Assembly: GCA_956465555.1 (NCBI GenBank)
Contig: OY101120.1
Coordinates: forward strand, 310,001 to 374,000
Source: Nitzschia sp. pyKryTriq1
Lineage: Eukaryota > Bacillariophyta > Bacillariophyceae > Bacillariales > Bacillariaceae
Length of the DNA stretch: 64,000 bases
Reading direction: 5' to 3'
Shown: piece by piece, positions 1 through 10,439 of the stretch
Layout: each line of letters starts with the position of its first letter
Numbering within the stretch: the stretch's first letter is position 1
Position numbers and translations under genes: made by a program
The notes under the pieces: model-generated
What the model saw: the letters and a program-made list of their open reading frames with translations, nothing else
Database searches by the model: none
Told to the model about the DNA's origin: nothing

Positions 1-951
1 TTTCGACTCGACACGTCGACTTTTTGGAACGCTGGCAACTGCATCCGTTGGAGGGAGATGTGAGGCTGTCGAGCCATTCAGTATCACCCAAAATGAGCAG
101 CAGGTTTGTCTCTCTCGCTCATCGTTGCAATAGAAGATCAATCATACTAGACTACTACACTATAGTATTCGAGCACTGGTAGCACAATGTCAGACCAGCA
201 CAACAAAATAACTACCGTAGCCCTACTACTTACCGGAAAATAACTGGAGATGTCTCGACTCTATCATGCCTATTCTATCGATTGGATATGAATGGGGTGC
301 GGGTCGAACAAGGACGCGCCCGCCCATCGTTCAAACAAAGTACATCACTGGATCAGGTGTATATATGTTAGTCTATACCTATACTTTCAGCTTCGGAAAC
401 GACCGCAAAGGGGCTGCCGCGGAAAATGTTTTGTTCACCGTGATGGTATCGCGGCCATGGTCAAAATCCAGTTGTCCTCGGAAATCTGTCTTTATGTTCT
501 CTAGAGGCTGTTGACAGCCGGGTCCCCATAAAGATCCCCCAAAGGTACCCCGGTCTGTACGTCAGCCGATAGCTAGAGAGTGCTTCTCCCTCCTCGATCC
601 AACAAGAAGATGAGGAACAAATAAAATAAACCAATGGCAATGACCATGCTCCGACCATTGTCTCTTCTTGTGTGATTATTTCTAGGCCATGGATGATTCT
701 TTCCTCTCATCTCTAGTAGTAGAGAGAGTCAGGAGCCAAGGAAGATTATTAGTTATTTCTCAAAGAAATTAAGAGTGTACAAGAAGTAGTACTAGGCTAA
801 GAACCAGAGAGACCAGGGCCTGCATTGAGAGTTTCACCAAATACTATGATAGACCTCCTTTTAATTTCCAAGTAAGGGTCCTCCGATATGATCATGATCA
901 GTAGGATCTTGCCTAATGTCTTCGAAATAATCGAACTTGCTCTGAGGTTTA
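1..951. other. Gene-poor left edge
   Basis: No convincing gene. A reading frame on the plus strand is open from base 3 to about 184 without a start codon; it could be the tail of a gene lying to the left, but its composition does not settle the matter. The rest has short chance frames, and TAGTAG/CTAG-rich stretches near 710-800. Confidence 0.4.
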
Positions 952-2644
952 CTATTCCTTCTTGACGTCTTTTCGTCGTTCTTGTACTAGCCGTTCTGCT
1001 TCAACGTTTGTGACAAGGCAGCGGCTTAGCCACACACTGGAAGCTGTCCATATGCTTCCCACAGCTACTGCCAGTTGGGATAGCTGTGGAACTCCGACTC
1101 CCAGGGGGGCCAAGAGACTCAAAATCATCGACATGCCCGATTTCCCAAATCGATTTGCAAAGACTCCAACCACTTCCTTCCCAAGATATCTCGATTCAAA
1201 ATCCAAAGGTTGATAGACCATCTCATTCACCACATTTCGTAAGGAATAGTCCATTGTTTTCAGCGCAAAGAATCCCGCCGCAGCCACATATAAACTTGAC
1301 GATTGAAATGCCGAGTAGACGAGTAGCGGAAGTAAGATCACGGGCATGAGTCGATAGACCCATTTGGGCTCCAAATAGTTCCTTGCTAGCGGCAGCACAA
1401 AGAATTGCATCAGTGTCGAGGAACCATTTATGTAAGCATAGAACCGCCCCGTAAAGGCTGCCCGGTCTGTGTCGAGCGGAACTCCCTCTTTGAGCTTGTG
1501 GACAAAAAAGACATTCAAGACCGTACTTAGAGACTGGAAACTGATAACTTCGAGAAATAGGGCTCCTAGAGTTGGCACACGTTGAAAGAGATGGACAGTT
1601 TTCATCAACAACGATTTTTCCTCTATATGCTGTAGCGTGTCGCAATCGTCTCTTGACTTCTTCTTCTTGATGTGTTGCATTGCTTCCGAGGGATCAAAGC
1701 CGTGCTACAAAAGTCATCTAGAGTGAGCAAAAATCGATGTGATCGGAGGAATTCGTCTCATGCCCAAGAATAGCAGTTCTGTATTATCTTACCTCTTCTC
1801 CAAGCTGATAAGCTCGATCCGCCAATAGTAAACTGAAGAATAACGCACCTGCAGTCCCAAAGATCAACCCCAAAAGTCCCACTACAGCTACCAATCGATG
1901 TACCAAAGTCGCGGTGAAAGTACACACCAACGAGCAAATTCCTGCGATGGGCGAGAACCACTTTGTGCCTTCAGTAGGCGTCATGACGCTTCCCAGAAAA
2001 GACCATTGCTGCGTATAAATCAAATGAGCGTAGGAATTCTGAAAGACAAAGAGAATGCCCACGAGTAGTTTGGTCCATATTGTTGTTGCGGGAGCAGTAG
2101 TACTCCCAAGCATCTTAATCAAAAGGGTCGGTGCCAACAAGAACATGACGGAGATCCACTTTGTCGTCCGCAATGCATACCGTGGCCCCCTAGCTCTCAG
2201 CAAGAGACCATATCCGTATAGAAGCGCCAATGAGACGGGAGTCACGAGGCCAATAGCAAATGGATAGGCTGACGGATGAGAAAAGCCAGTGTCTGAGCTA
2301 GTAAACAAGGCAAGAGCGCCGCTCCGAGCAAATTCATAGCCCCCAAAGTGCAAGGACATGGCAAGAGCCATCCAGACGCACGACCTGGCTCGGGGTGACA
2401 GCATTGGGAGTTTTGATTTTTTGGAGGTGCGCGAGTCGTCGCCAGGGGAAGATTCAGCACTCGGTCGTCGTTCCTGAAAAAGGGCGGTGGAAGAGGTCGC
2501 CGCTAATAACAGTGGTAGTTTGGGGACTACGCTCGATAGAAGACCAGAGGATGAACTGCTTGCTACTGTCGCGAATGTCGATGAAGATACCAAGGCCATC
2601 GGAGTCGTCGCGAGAAATGATGGGCCGACACTTCCAATCAACAT
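952..2644 (-). CDS. TLC/NTT-like nucleotide transporter family protein
   Basis: Two exons, 2644-1793 and 1704-952, are joined over an 88-base GT-AG intron that falls between codons; the product is 534 aa. It is very hydrophobic, with roughly ten to twelve likely membrane segments. The second half holds NEMVYQPLD, then ESRYLGKE and NRFGKSG. These resemble the conserved region of ATP:ADP antiporters (TLC/NTT family), usually seen as EMAYIPLD, KGK, GKSG. Members exchange nucleotides across plastid, ER or parasite membranes. The first 75 residues are Ser/Thr/Ala-rich, compatible with organelle import, but there is no clear ASAF motif. The sequence is divergent, so nucleotide transport is inference; another MFS-like role is possible. 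A TTTCAG just ahead of the ATG leaves room for an upstream exon. Confidence 0.8.
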
Positions 2645-3184
2645 GAAACTGAAACGGAACGGCGGCAGGTGATTGATTCAACAACTGATTCTCAAGACTA
2701 CTACGCTGCTTTCTCCTCTAGAAAGAAAAACGAATCCAGCAGGTCAGCTCTTTGGCATTGTTGTTCGATAATGGATTGTATTGTCACTCAGAAAAGAGCG
2801 AATGGTGGGTAGAAGGCGGCAGTTGTGATGGTGCTGGGAATGGTTGTGTGCTGGTGATGGCATCTTTTCGTGGTTCGTGCGGCACAAACACCACAAACAA
2901 GTTGCAAGTTTAAAAAGTTGCTTTCTCGATCATCGGCCATCGCGACCGTCGACGACCGTAGAAATCCGTCCTTGTGTTGCATTGTCGATGTCCTCGCCGT
3001 CATCGCTGACGTCATTGGCGCGCAGGCGTGCGAGCATTCTTGCCTTCTAGTAGCCGTAAACTACCTAGACAAAGTATACTATCGCGGTACAAACAGCGGC
3101 ATTAAAGGCAACAGTAACGATTCCATTTTTTTACTACTAGTAGAGAAAGACAGCTAAAACAAAATGAATGCTACAGACAGCATG
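2645..3184. other. Intergenic, upstream of the transporter
   Basis: Holds the 5' flank of the transporter gene and the 3' flank of the WD40 gene, both on the minus strand. Short open frames on both strands have no recognisable product. Nothing else seen. Confidence 0.5.
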
Positions 3185-6100
3185 CTACACCGAAGCCTTG
3201 GGACGACCAGGTGGCCTTTTGGGTGCTTCCAGAGACTTGTAAATCTCCTGCACCTTTTCGAAAGCGCTTCGGTAGGAAACGACCGGCATCTTGGGAACCT
3301 CGCCATTCTCGTCCACCAGGGCGTCCAATTCTAACTCTTGGCGCTTCAATGTATCATGCTGAATGAGGGTATAAAGAAAGGTTGTTAGCATATAGAAGAA
3401 AAATGATACAGGGCAAGATGCAAGAGGGTGCGATGGGCAGTACTCGTAGGCGACTCACCAACACTTCTTGGTACGACCGAATCGCGTCTTTCAGTTCGGA
3501 TCTGGCACCCTCGACCGTAGCATGATTTTCGACAAGGGATCGTAGAGTGGCTTCAGCAGAGCGTAGTAGACGCCTCTGAATCATATCATGAGAAGCACGA
3601 TGTTCATTTGCAACACGAGTATACCGAGATTGAGGTGCAAAGGAGCCAAATGCGTCCACACTCTGGCTCAGCAGCCTTGATTGTGGTTTGGGCAAAGAAT
3701 CGATGTGTTGACAAAGTTTCTGGTACAATTCCTTCGCCTGAGTAGTGATGAGATCCTCACGGGTGGTCGTCAGACTCGAGCTCGAATTGTTTCGAGAGAC
3801 CTTTGGCCTGTTGTTGGTCCTTGACGCAGATGGAGGAGATTTGAGATCGACCAACATGCTCGCGATATTCACTAGCGAGTGCTCGGAACTCGACCCGGTT
3901 CTCGGTCTCTTGTGGTCGGGCCCATCATTGCTGCCGTCTTGTGTGGGTGTTTCTGGTCGCTTATTAACGGATGAATCGGAGGTTTTGTGTCCCAGTCGGA
4001 TTTTCAGAGTCTTTTGCACTTTGAATTCGACACGTGTGTTCTCGGTATCATGGGATTGTGCTGCTTCCGTCTCGTTTTCGCTTGTTGGTGCCGCGGGAGT
4101 TCTGTCAGGTTGGCTCTCATCAGACGTATTTCGTACTTTGCGGGGAACCGGGGGAGATGCTACCTTGGCAACGGGTTGCTGATTTCCGTCTTGATGTTCT
4201 GGATAATTGTGCAGTACGCGGATGGGTTTCAGAAATTTGGCAATGGCCCCATGTTCCGCCTTGTTGGATTCCTCCGACGATGGTGTTTCCCCTTGCACTT
4301 GACGGGCGGACGGAGTGGAGGCCGACGGCGAAACTTGAGGTGCAATTGACGAGGAGGAGTCGGTTTTGGCTTCCTTGATCATGCTAGATATTGGCACCAC
4401 CTTTTTCTTTTGGAAAGTGAACACTTCTTCCGAAATACGTGTAGCGGGTGAGACACTCGGGAGAATGGCAGCGCCGCTCGAAGACAACTTGGTCGATGGT
4501 TCATTGGAAGAATACACCGGCGGAGACTTTTTCTTTGTTGGATCCACCTGCATGGGCTCGGTGTCTCCTCGAACATCCTTTTCGATCGAAGGTGGTATCG
4601 CAGTGGCACCATTGCTGCTGCCGTTGGAGGACTTATTCTTTTTCTTTTTGAGCTTTTTCGTCGACTGTTCCACGGATATCGGCACAGGCCTCGTAGAAGT
4701 ATTAGCTGAAGGTTCCTCTTCCATGCGACAAGGAGTTGTCAACCTGGCCGAATCACCCTTGTTGTTGTTCCTGTTGCTGCTGCCAGAATAGTCTTCAGCA
4801 GCAGTACCTTGCATTTGTTCGAGTGCTCGTTTCTTTTTCTTCTTCAATTTCTTCTTCAAGGACGAAGGGGGCGGCGCTTGCATGCACAGCCGCGACAAGG
4901 CACGACTGTCGGTGGCCATAGGGGAGGAGGGCGGAACTTTTTGCAATGACCGGACCTCAATGTGCCCTAGTTGCGTATTGGGATTGTACATACCCACCGC
5001 AGCCACTATCAAACCCGCTGGTTTTCCCAGGCAGATGGTGCGGCTCCAAAAGTCTGCTGGGAGAGGGGCAATCCCCGTCAATTCTTCCGAAAGAATCTCG
5101 AGATTGGGTCGTCCTGCCTTGGGACCGGTCGCTGTGTAGTGAACAATGGAACCCTGGGCAAAGCAAAAGGGAGGATGAGAAAGGCATCATGTGAGTGAGT
5201 GAGTGATGATGATATTCATCTGCTGCCAACACAACATGATCACTTACATCATCCAACTCCAAAAGAGCATGATTCGAGTCATTCGGCAGAGTCGCCACAT
5301 TCACTACTTGTTTTAGATCTCCCCGCCGTTGCCTTCCCCGTCCCATGGAGAGTGACGAAGCCGCCGAAGAAGCACCCGGCAAGGCCAGCTCGGTATGATT
5401 ATAGGCCGACTTGGGTTGATCCAAACTGACAATACTCAACTGATTGTACATGGTCGGCCCTCCACAAACTCCATATCCCCCGGCAATGCCCAAGGCCCCC
5501 TGACTGTTGGCCACATCCTGATACGGCGGTCGTTTGGGCCGAGGCTTGATGCTAGTACAATGGCTATTGGTGGTACTACTGCTAGTAGTTGTGTCTTCTT
5601 GTTCTTCTCGCGACAAATCCCAGAGCCGCAACTTTTGAGTATCACTTTGTGAAACACCCATGAGTTTTCCCAATGGATTTCGGTAAAAGCTCAATAGTGA
5701 AATGGTATTTCCATTGGTCTGTGTATCATACAATTGTTCCCATACCGGTTCTTCTTCATGGTTTTTGTTATTCAGAGGAGGTTGAAACTTCCAAATATGA
5801 ATATTCTTGATTCCCTTTCCTGTCAAGAGTAGGTAGGTGGGTCGACTGGCATGTTGGAGTTGGGTGCAGGCTCCAAATCCCTTGAGCTTGGCATCCGCGT
5901 GGACATGGACGTGAATCGAATCCAAGATATTTGCAGTCGTGCTGCTGCTATAGCTGTTGCCATGGGCGGCTTGCGCTTCGAGATCCCGAGTCGAGACGGC
6001 ATAGAGTTCGTTGGCGCCCCGAGGAACGCCTCCAAAGACATAGTCGCCACACATGTCGACTTGCATGAGCAAGTCCGTGTGGACGCCCCGGGCATGGATT

Positions 6101-6766
6101 TGACACGCCACGGCTCCAAAGCGTTGATGGAATTTGCTGGGGAGCATCATGGTCGACTTTTGGCGGCCTCCATTCTCCCAAGATTCGTCCGCTTGGAGGG
6201 AAAAGCGGCCGCAAAGATCAAAGACACGGAGAGTGCCGTCACTAAAGCCGGCCCACAAGAAATTCCCGGAAGGACTCAAGCACAAGGAAGTACCTGATGA
6301 AATCATCATCGTCGTCATCATCGACATCAGGCGAATATTTGTAATATAATGAGTGAGACAACCTGAATGAGACAATCGATCGAAAAGCATATCCGTTCCC
6401 TGCTCTGTTGTGCTGTGCTGTAGTTTACTTACATTCCGTGTTGATGGGGAAATCCATGTTTTTGTTGCGAAGCCCGTCCCACAAGTTGGAGGTCGGAGAG
6501 GAGGCCTTGGTGGTGGTGGTGGCGGCGGCACTGGTAGTAGTAGGAGACCTTGGATGATCTGGCATGGTGGCATCATAATGAGTGAATCCGGGCTCATCGT
6601 TTCTTCCCGACGCCGCTACTGGCAGTGGCATGTCGAACTCTTGCTCTTCGTCTTCCTCGCTGCCGTGGTAGCTGTTGCTCCGTTCTTCGGTGGACGAAGA
6701 GAGCAAATTCCGGCGAGGAAGAGAAATCTGAATGCGAGGTGTCGAGGTGGTGGATGGGGTCGGCAT
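3185..6766 (-). CDS. WD40 protein with disordered basic C-terminal half and AT-hook-like end
   Basis: Four exons: 6766-6433, 6293-5248, 5153-3459 and 3358-3185. Introns are 139, 94 and 100 bases, all GT-AG with matching phases; the product is 1082 aa. Exon 2 encodes WD-type blades (endings RVFDLCG, IHIWKFQ, LRLWDLSRE), so a beta-propeller fills about residues 115-500. Exon 3 is mostly disordered, with Lys clusters such as LKKKLKKKKKR that look like nuclear signals. A helical stretch follows near the end of exon 3 (EDLITTQAKELYQKL, ATLRSLVE). The protein ends PKRPPGRPKASV, an AT-hook-like GRP core. Together these suggest a nuclear scaffold or chromatin-associated protein; no known family was recognised. 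The ATG at 6766 opens exon 1 with a low-complexity, Ser/Thr-rich N-terminus. Confidence 0.85.
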
Positions 6767-7692
6767 GTTAATGATGAGAATGTTGTTGTTACTCAACCAG
6801 CCAACCAACAGACCCGACCAGCGACAGGGACAAAGATGACAATATCTTTCGGTTTGTGTTTTGTGTTTGTTTGGAGGGAGACCCAAACGCGGCGGGTTCC
6901 GCGGTCTCGCGGGCGAGAGGATGGGTTTTGTTGTTGTTGTTGCTATGTTTGCCGCGCGGTGAACGAGAAATGAAATTGTCTCGCGCCAAAATAAAACCGA
7001 GCAAGTTCCGTAGAGATCGTAAGAGATTCTACATACGTTGTTTCTACGACAGAACAGTACTGATTTCAGATTGCTACCGTAGTACTTGGTAGTACCGGTA
7101 TGTACCGTACGAACCGGTAGAAATAGAAATGCCATGACAGCCAGTCAGTCATGCGCAGTTCTGTCCTGCTACCGGGTGTCCAAAAGGCACCGCACACGTG
7201 CGCAACTTTTAGTTTTCTCTTGCGCAACTTTTAACTAATACTTAACGACCTACGTCACACTATGGTTATCGTAGGAGTAGGCTGAAGTTAGTAAAGTGGT
7301 GGTCTAGTTGCACGACCACCCGACGGCCACGGAAATCTGACAGACAGCCATAGGTCTTTGGTCCTATTGGGCTCGTTCTGGAGGCCGTGCGAGACGACGG
7401 GTCGAATTGAACTCAAAGGGCTTCGAACCTTCGGTAGTCATGTTGGAAGACCGGGTGGGCGGGTGGGAGAGTTAAAATAGTTAGTAGTTGTCTCGATTGT
7501 TGTCGTTGTTGTTGGTAGTCGAGCTGCTAGTTGCAGATCGTGTCGCTTTGAAATTTCTGAGCTTGTTTCTTCCTCGTTTCCTTCTTCCTCCTCTTTTCAA
7601 AGTTCGTGTTTGGTATGCTATCCTTCTGGGCCATTCGGGTTATACCGGGTTATAGACTCTAGAGACTTCGGGATCGCCAATCGTTCCAGTAG

Positions 7693-7929
7693 GAGTCCAC
7701 TCGGTCGAAGTGGAAGCAGAAACAGAAGCGGGACGATAATAATACCGTCCCGAAGCGGAGGGACAAGCATGATGTCCGGAAGGATAAGCAGGACGATGAT
7801 GTCCGGAAGCGGAAGGGGGAGCAGAAACAGGACGAGGCTCGTACTGTTCCGTTGAAGGACGGTACTGGTACGAGTGCTCTCGTCCCGAAGGATGGTGATG
7901 GTGGTGGTGAGGTAGAAATGGAAAAATAA
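7693..7929 (+). other. Start-less open frame rich in Lys/Asp/Arg with internal repeats
   Basis: A 78-codon open frame with no ATG, ending TAA at 7929. The product is highly charged and repetitive (KQKQKRDD, DKHDVRKDKQDDDVRKRK), built on an imperfect DNA repeat with GATGTCCGGAAG and GAGCAGAAACAG. It could be the last exon of a small gene, since AG dinucleotides lie just upstream. Another plus-strand frame (7610-7855) over the same DNA would instead give a Ser/Arg-rich product. No family recognised and no upstream exon found. Confidence 0.25.
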
Positions 7930-8011
7930 AAGAATCTGTTTTAATGCTGACGTGGGGGCCTATTTCTGTTTTATTTTTCCGGAAGACTGTATTATTGTGT
8001 GGAAATACAAA

Positions 8012-8260
8012 TACTGTACCAGGTACAGTACAGTCACAGTACCGGTGAAGTACCGGTGCTGTCGCACAGTTACTGTACCAAAAGTACCGCTGTACATATG
8101 CTGTACGGTAGACTCATGACAGCTAAAAGTACCAGGTACAGTAATGGTACCGCCGGTACCGGTACTGAACAGGATAAAGGTCGACCGGCGGTACACGTAC
8201 TGTACAAGTGATTATTGCCAGGTAGACTGTTGGTACCGGTATACCGGCAGAGGGGCGGCC
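8012..8260. repeat. Cluster of GTAC-centred palindromes
   Basis: Dense occurrences of GGTACC, ACCGGT, GTACCGGTAC and CAGGTACAGTAC within about 250 bases. The same small motifs recur in intergenic DNA across the window. Confidence 0.7.
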
Positions 8261-8370
8261 ACCAAACGCATCAAAGAACCAAAAAGCTATTTTAGACTAC
8301 TACCGTGGGCCCACCTGTATGACGACAATCTGGTTTCTTACTCATTTGGGATAGTAATATTGACCCCTGC

Positions 8371-8478
8371 ATGCGAAGATGGAACCCCAAGAGCAAAAGG
8401 ATTCAGAATCAGGGTCCGAAAAGAGGCATGCTCGTTTCGGTGATGGTGATGGTGATGGTGATCTCTCAAGTTTCTTAA
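8371..8478 (+). promoter_or_regulatory. Overlapping upstream ATG frame
   Basis: An ATG eight bases before the main start opens a 35-codon frame that ends inside the main coding sequence. If the transcript includes it, it could lower translation of the downstream protein. This rests on start position alone. Confidence 0.3.
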
Positions 8479-9965
8479 AAGAAGAGGATCACGATTATCC
8501 GCATGCTGGCGACAGCAGTTGGCGGGCTAAAAACGTGTTGTCTTCATCAATGTCACCGGAGGATGGTGGGGACGACGACGATATTGCTTTGTTTGGTCTT
8601 GATGGTATGGATGGAAACGGCGCCGTGGACCCCGATGAAGTGGATTCGTTGTTAGCTCGAGAAATGAGCGGACTCTCCATGGCGGACCGCGAGAAAGCTT
8701 ACTATGATGTGCACGGAGTCTCGGAAGAAATACAGGAAACACCAGAGATGATCGCTGAGTCGATCGATTTGCTTCGCCAGGAACTAATGAAAGGCGAGCA
8801 GGGTATGAGTGCCGCAAGCGCTGATGATGAAAAAGCTTACAACAAAGCTATGGCGATGGATTCGTCATACGTTCAGGATCCCAAATTTCTGATAAGATTC
8901 CTCCGGGCAGATCTGTTCAATATTCCGGCGGCGGCAGTGAGGGTAAAGAGATTCTTTGGCGTGAAAATGGATCTCTTTGGTCCTGATTTGCTGGTCAAGG
9001 ATATCACTCAAGATGATTTGGGTGACGATACCATGTACACTTTGTACAACGGCGGAGCTCATTGCTTGCCTTTTCGTGATCGCGGTGGCCGTGTGACTGT
9101 CCTTCACTTTGCGCATCCCGACTCATTGCCTGTCCAAGCTATCATGCGAAAAACATTTTACGTCGGTATGGTGCTGTATGAAGACGAAGAGACTCAGAAA
9201 AAAGGGCATGTGATTGTTGCTTATCAGCTTGGCCACACTCTTACGTGGCAACAAACTGCCCATGAGCAAGATTTGAATCGACAAAGGGGGAGACTGCTTG
9301 TATCACTTCCTTGTCGCCCCGTAGCCCTGCATGTTTGTGTGGACTCCATGATATTATGGAGGCCTATACTTGCCGTATTCAAGTATGTGGCGAACACGTT
9401 TACTCGCGTTCGGATCCGAGAGCATACGGGCACTCACAAGGAAGTCCAGTTTTCGCTACAAACCTTTGGCATCTCGATGGTAGGGTTTCCTGTGACAGAA
9501 GATGGGGAAGTATTGCCGCATTACTGCCAAGAGCGATGGAAGAAGCGTCGGGCTCTCGAGCAGAGGATGAAGAACAAGGGAGAGGGGCATGCCCGAGACG
9601 ATTCCACAGGAGTAAGGGTGGAAACTCCCAGTAAGTACGATGTTCTACTGGGTCGAGGAAGATCGTGCTACTCTCATGTCGGTAATCTTCGGTTGAGAAA
9701 GATGGTGTCGGATAAGTTTCATTTGTACGAGATTTCTGGCTTTGGTGAGAAACTACCAATCAGCGACGAAATTGTCTGCACAATAAAATCTCTTTCTGGC
9801 CGATTTCTCAAGGATGATGGCGCCGGATGGGTAGAAGTGGACGACGAGACTGCGCGGAAGAAAGTTTCGCACGCTTTTCGAACGTTTCGCGGTCTTCAGA
9901 ATGCCCAAGAAAAGTCGAAGGGTACCAAACGAAGGAGCGGTGACAAAGAGCCGGGACCTGTTTGA
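8379..9965 (+). CDS. CRAL-TRIO-like / DUF6824-like protein, family member 1
   Basis: Intronless, 528 aa. Residues 1-95 are acidic and disordered. A helical segment with LADREKAYYD-type spacing (MADREKAYYDVHG, ~101-113) is shared by all family members here. Residues 167-200 (DPKFLIRFLRADLF) match the look of a CRAL-TRIO N-terminal region, and ~225-380 would be the lipid-binding-like part. Residues ~420-505 (YDVLLGRG, GNLRLRK, SGRFLKDD, ETARKKVSHAFR) resemble the DUF6824-type domain common in diatoms. Related loci are at 31231-34288, 41522-43118 and 46430-48218. This copy is the most divergent and lacks the conserved intron seen in the others. Function is unknown; lipid sensing coupled to a nucleic-acid or protein-binding domain is speculation. 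Confidence 0.85.
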   Translation: MEPQEQKDSESGSEKRHARFGDGDGDGDLSSFLKEEDHDYPHAGDSSWRAKNVLSSSMSPEDGGDDDDIALFGLDGMDGNGAVDPDEVDSLLAREMSGLSMADREKAYYDVHGVSEEIQETPEMIAESIDLLRQELMKGEQGMSAASADDEKAYNKAMAMDSSYVQDPKFLIRFLRADLFNIPAAAVRVKRFFGVKMDLFGPDLLVKDITQDDLGDDTMYTLYNGGAHCLPFRDRGGRVTVLHFAHPDSLPVQAIMRKTFYVGMVLYEDEETQKKGHVIVAYQLGHTLTWQQTAHEQDLNRQRGRLLVSLPCRPVALHVCVDSMILWRPILAVFKYVANTFTRVRIREHTGTHKEVQFSLQTFGISMVGFPVTEDGEVLPHYCQERWKKRRALEQRMKNKGEGHARDDSTGVRVETPSKYDVLLGRGRSCYSHVGNLRLRKMVSDKFHLYEISGFGEKLPISDEIVCTIKSLSGRFLKDDGAGWVEVDDETARKKVSHAFRTFRGLQNAQEKSKGTKRRSGDKEPGPV

Positions 9966-10005
9966 GATGATCGAAATTGCCCTCTAGTAGTCTGTCCTGT
10001 TTAAG

Positions 10006-10217
10006 CCGACGGCAAAAAGTCTACACTCGTTTTCGAACCGATCCACCGTGCTTCGGCCTCCGATCTCGACGCATTGTTGGGTACTCCGAATTCGGGGATC
10101 ATTTGCGACCCTTTCGAGGTTGTGAGATCACTATTACCTGATTTTCAAGGCTGCTCAAATGTTGTCGACCAATTCGCTGACTTTGATGATTCCTGTGCAT
10201 CGGCAGGTCGGATGTAA
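10006..10217 (+). other. Candidate extra C-terminal exon or separate small frame
   Basis: After a TTTAAG that could serve as a splice acceptor, a frame stays open for about 70 codons to a TAA at 10215-10217. It has coding-like composition (STLVFEPIHRAS, LLPDFQGCSN) and no ATG at its head. GT dinucleotides near the end of the preceding gene would give the matching phase, but they are poor donors. It may be an alternative last exon of that gene or a relic of another one. Confidence 0.3.
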
Positions 10218-10439
10218 GGCACATGGAGAGTCGTAAAAATCAGTAGAGCTACTCTCTAAGCTTGCTAGGCAGCTGCTCTACTTGAGAGAGAGAGAAAGAG
10301 AGAGTTAGTTTACTTCTGTACTTTTAGAGTAGACAAGCGAAATTTGGCAAATGATAAGTCTATACTCTAGTATGGTCGTATCATTTTTTGGAATACAAGT
10401 ACGTCATGTCATGTGATGGGCGCTAACAACAACACGTTA

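Larger units (their letters stand above)
6767..8370. other. Long intergenic stretch with GTAC palindromes
   Basis: About 1.6 kb between the divergent WD40 gene and the first CRAL-TRIO/DUF6824-like gene. Apart from the charged open frame at 7693-7929 and a start-less open frame at about 7282-7476, there is no supported gene. GTAC-based palindromes cluster at 7081-7120 and 8012-8260. Confidence 0.5.

Noticed and set aside
2788-3157. Overlapping short frames on both strands
   Set aside because: Low-complexity Thr/Ser/His content and no homology; likely flanking DNA of the transporter gene.
3745-4182. Plus-strand frames opposite the WD40 gene
   Set aside because: Antisense shadows of a well-supported exon.
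7420-7445. Minus-strand GGTTCGAAGCC, a tRNA B-box look-alike
   Set aside because: The flanking arms do not pair into a T-stem and no matching acceptor stem or A-box was found.
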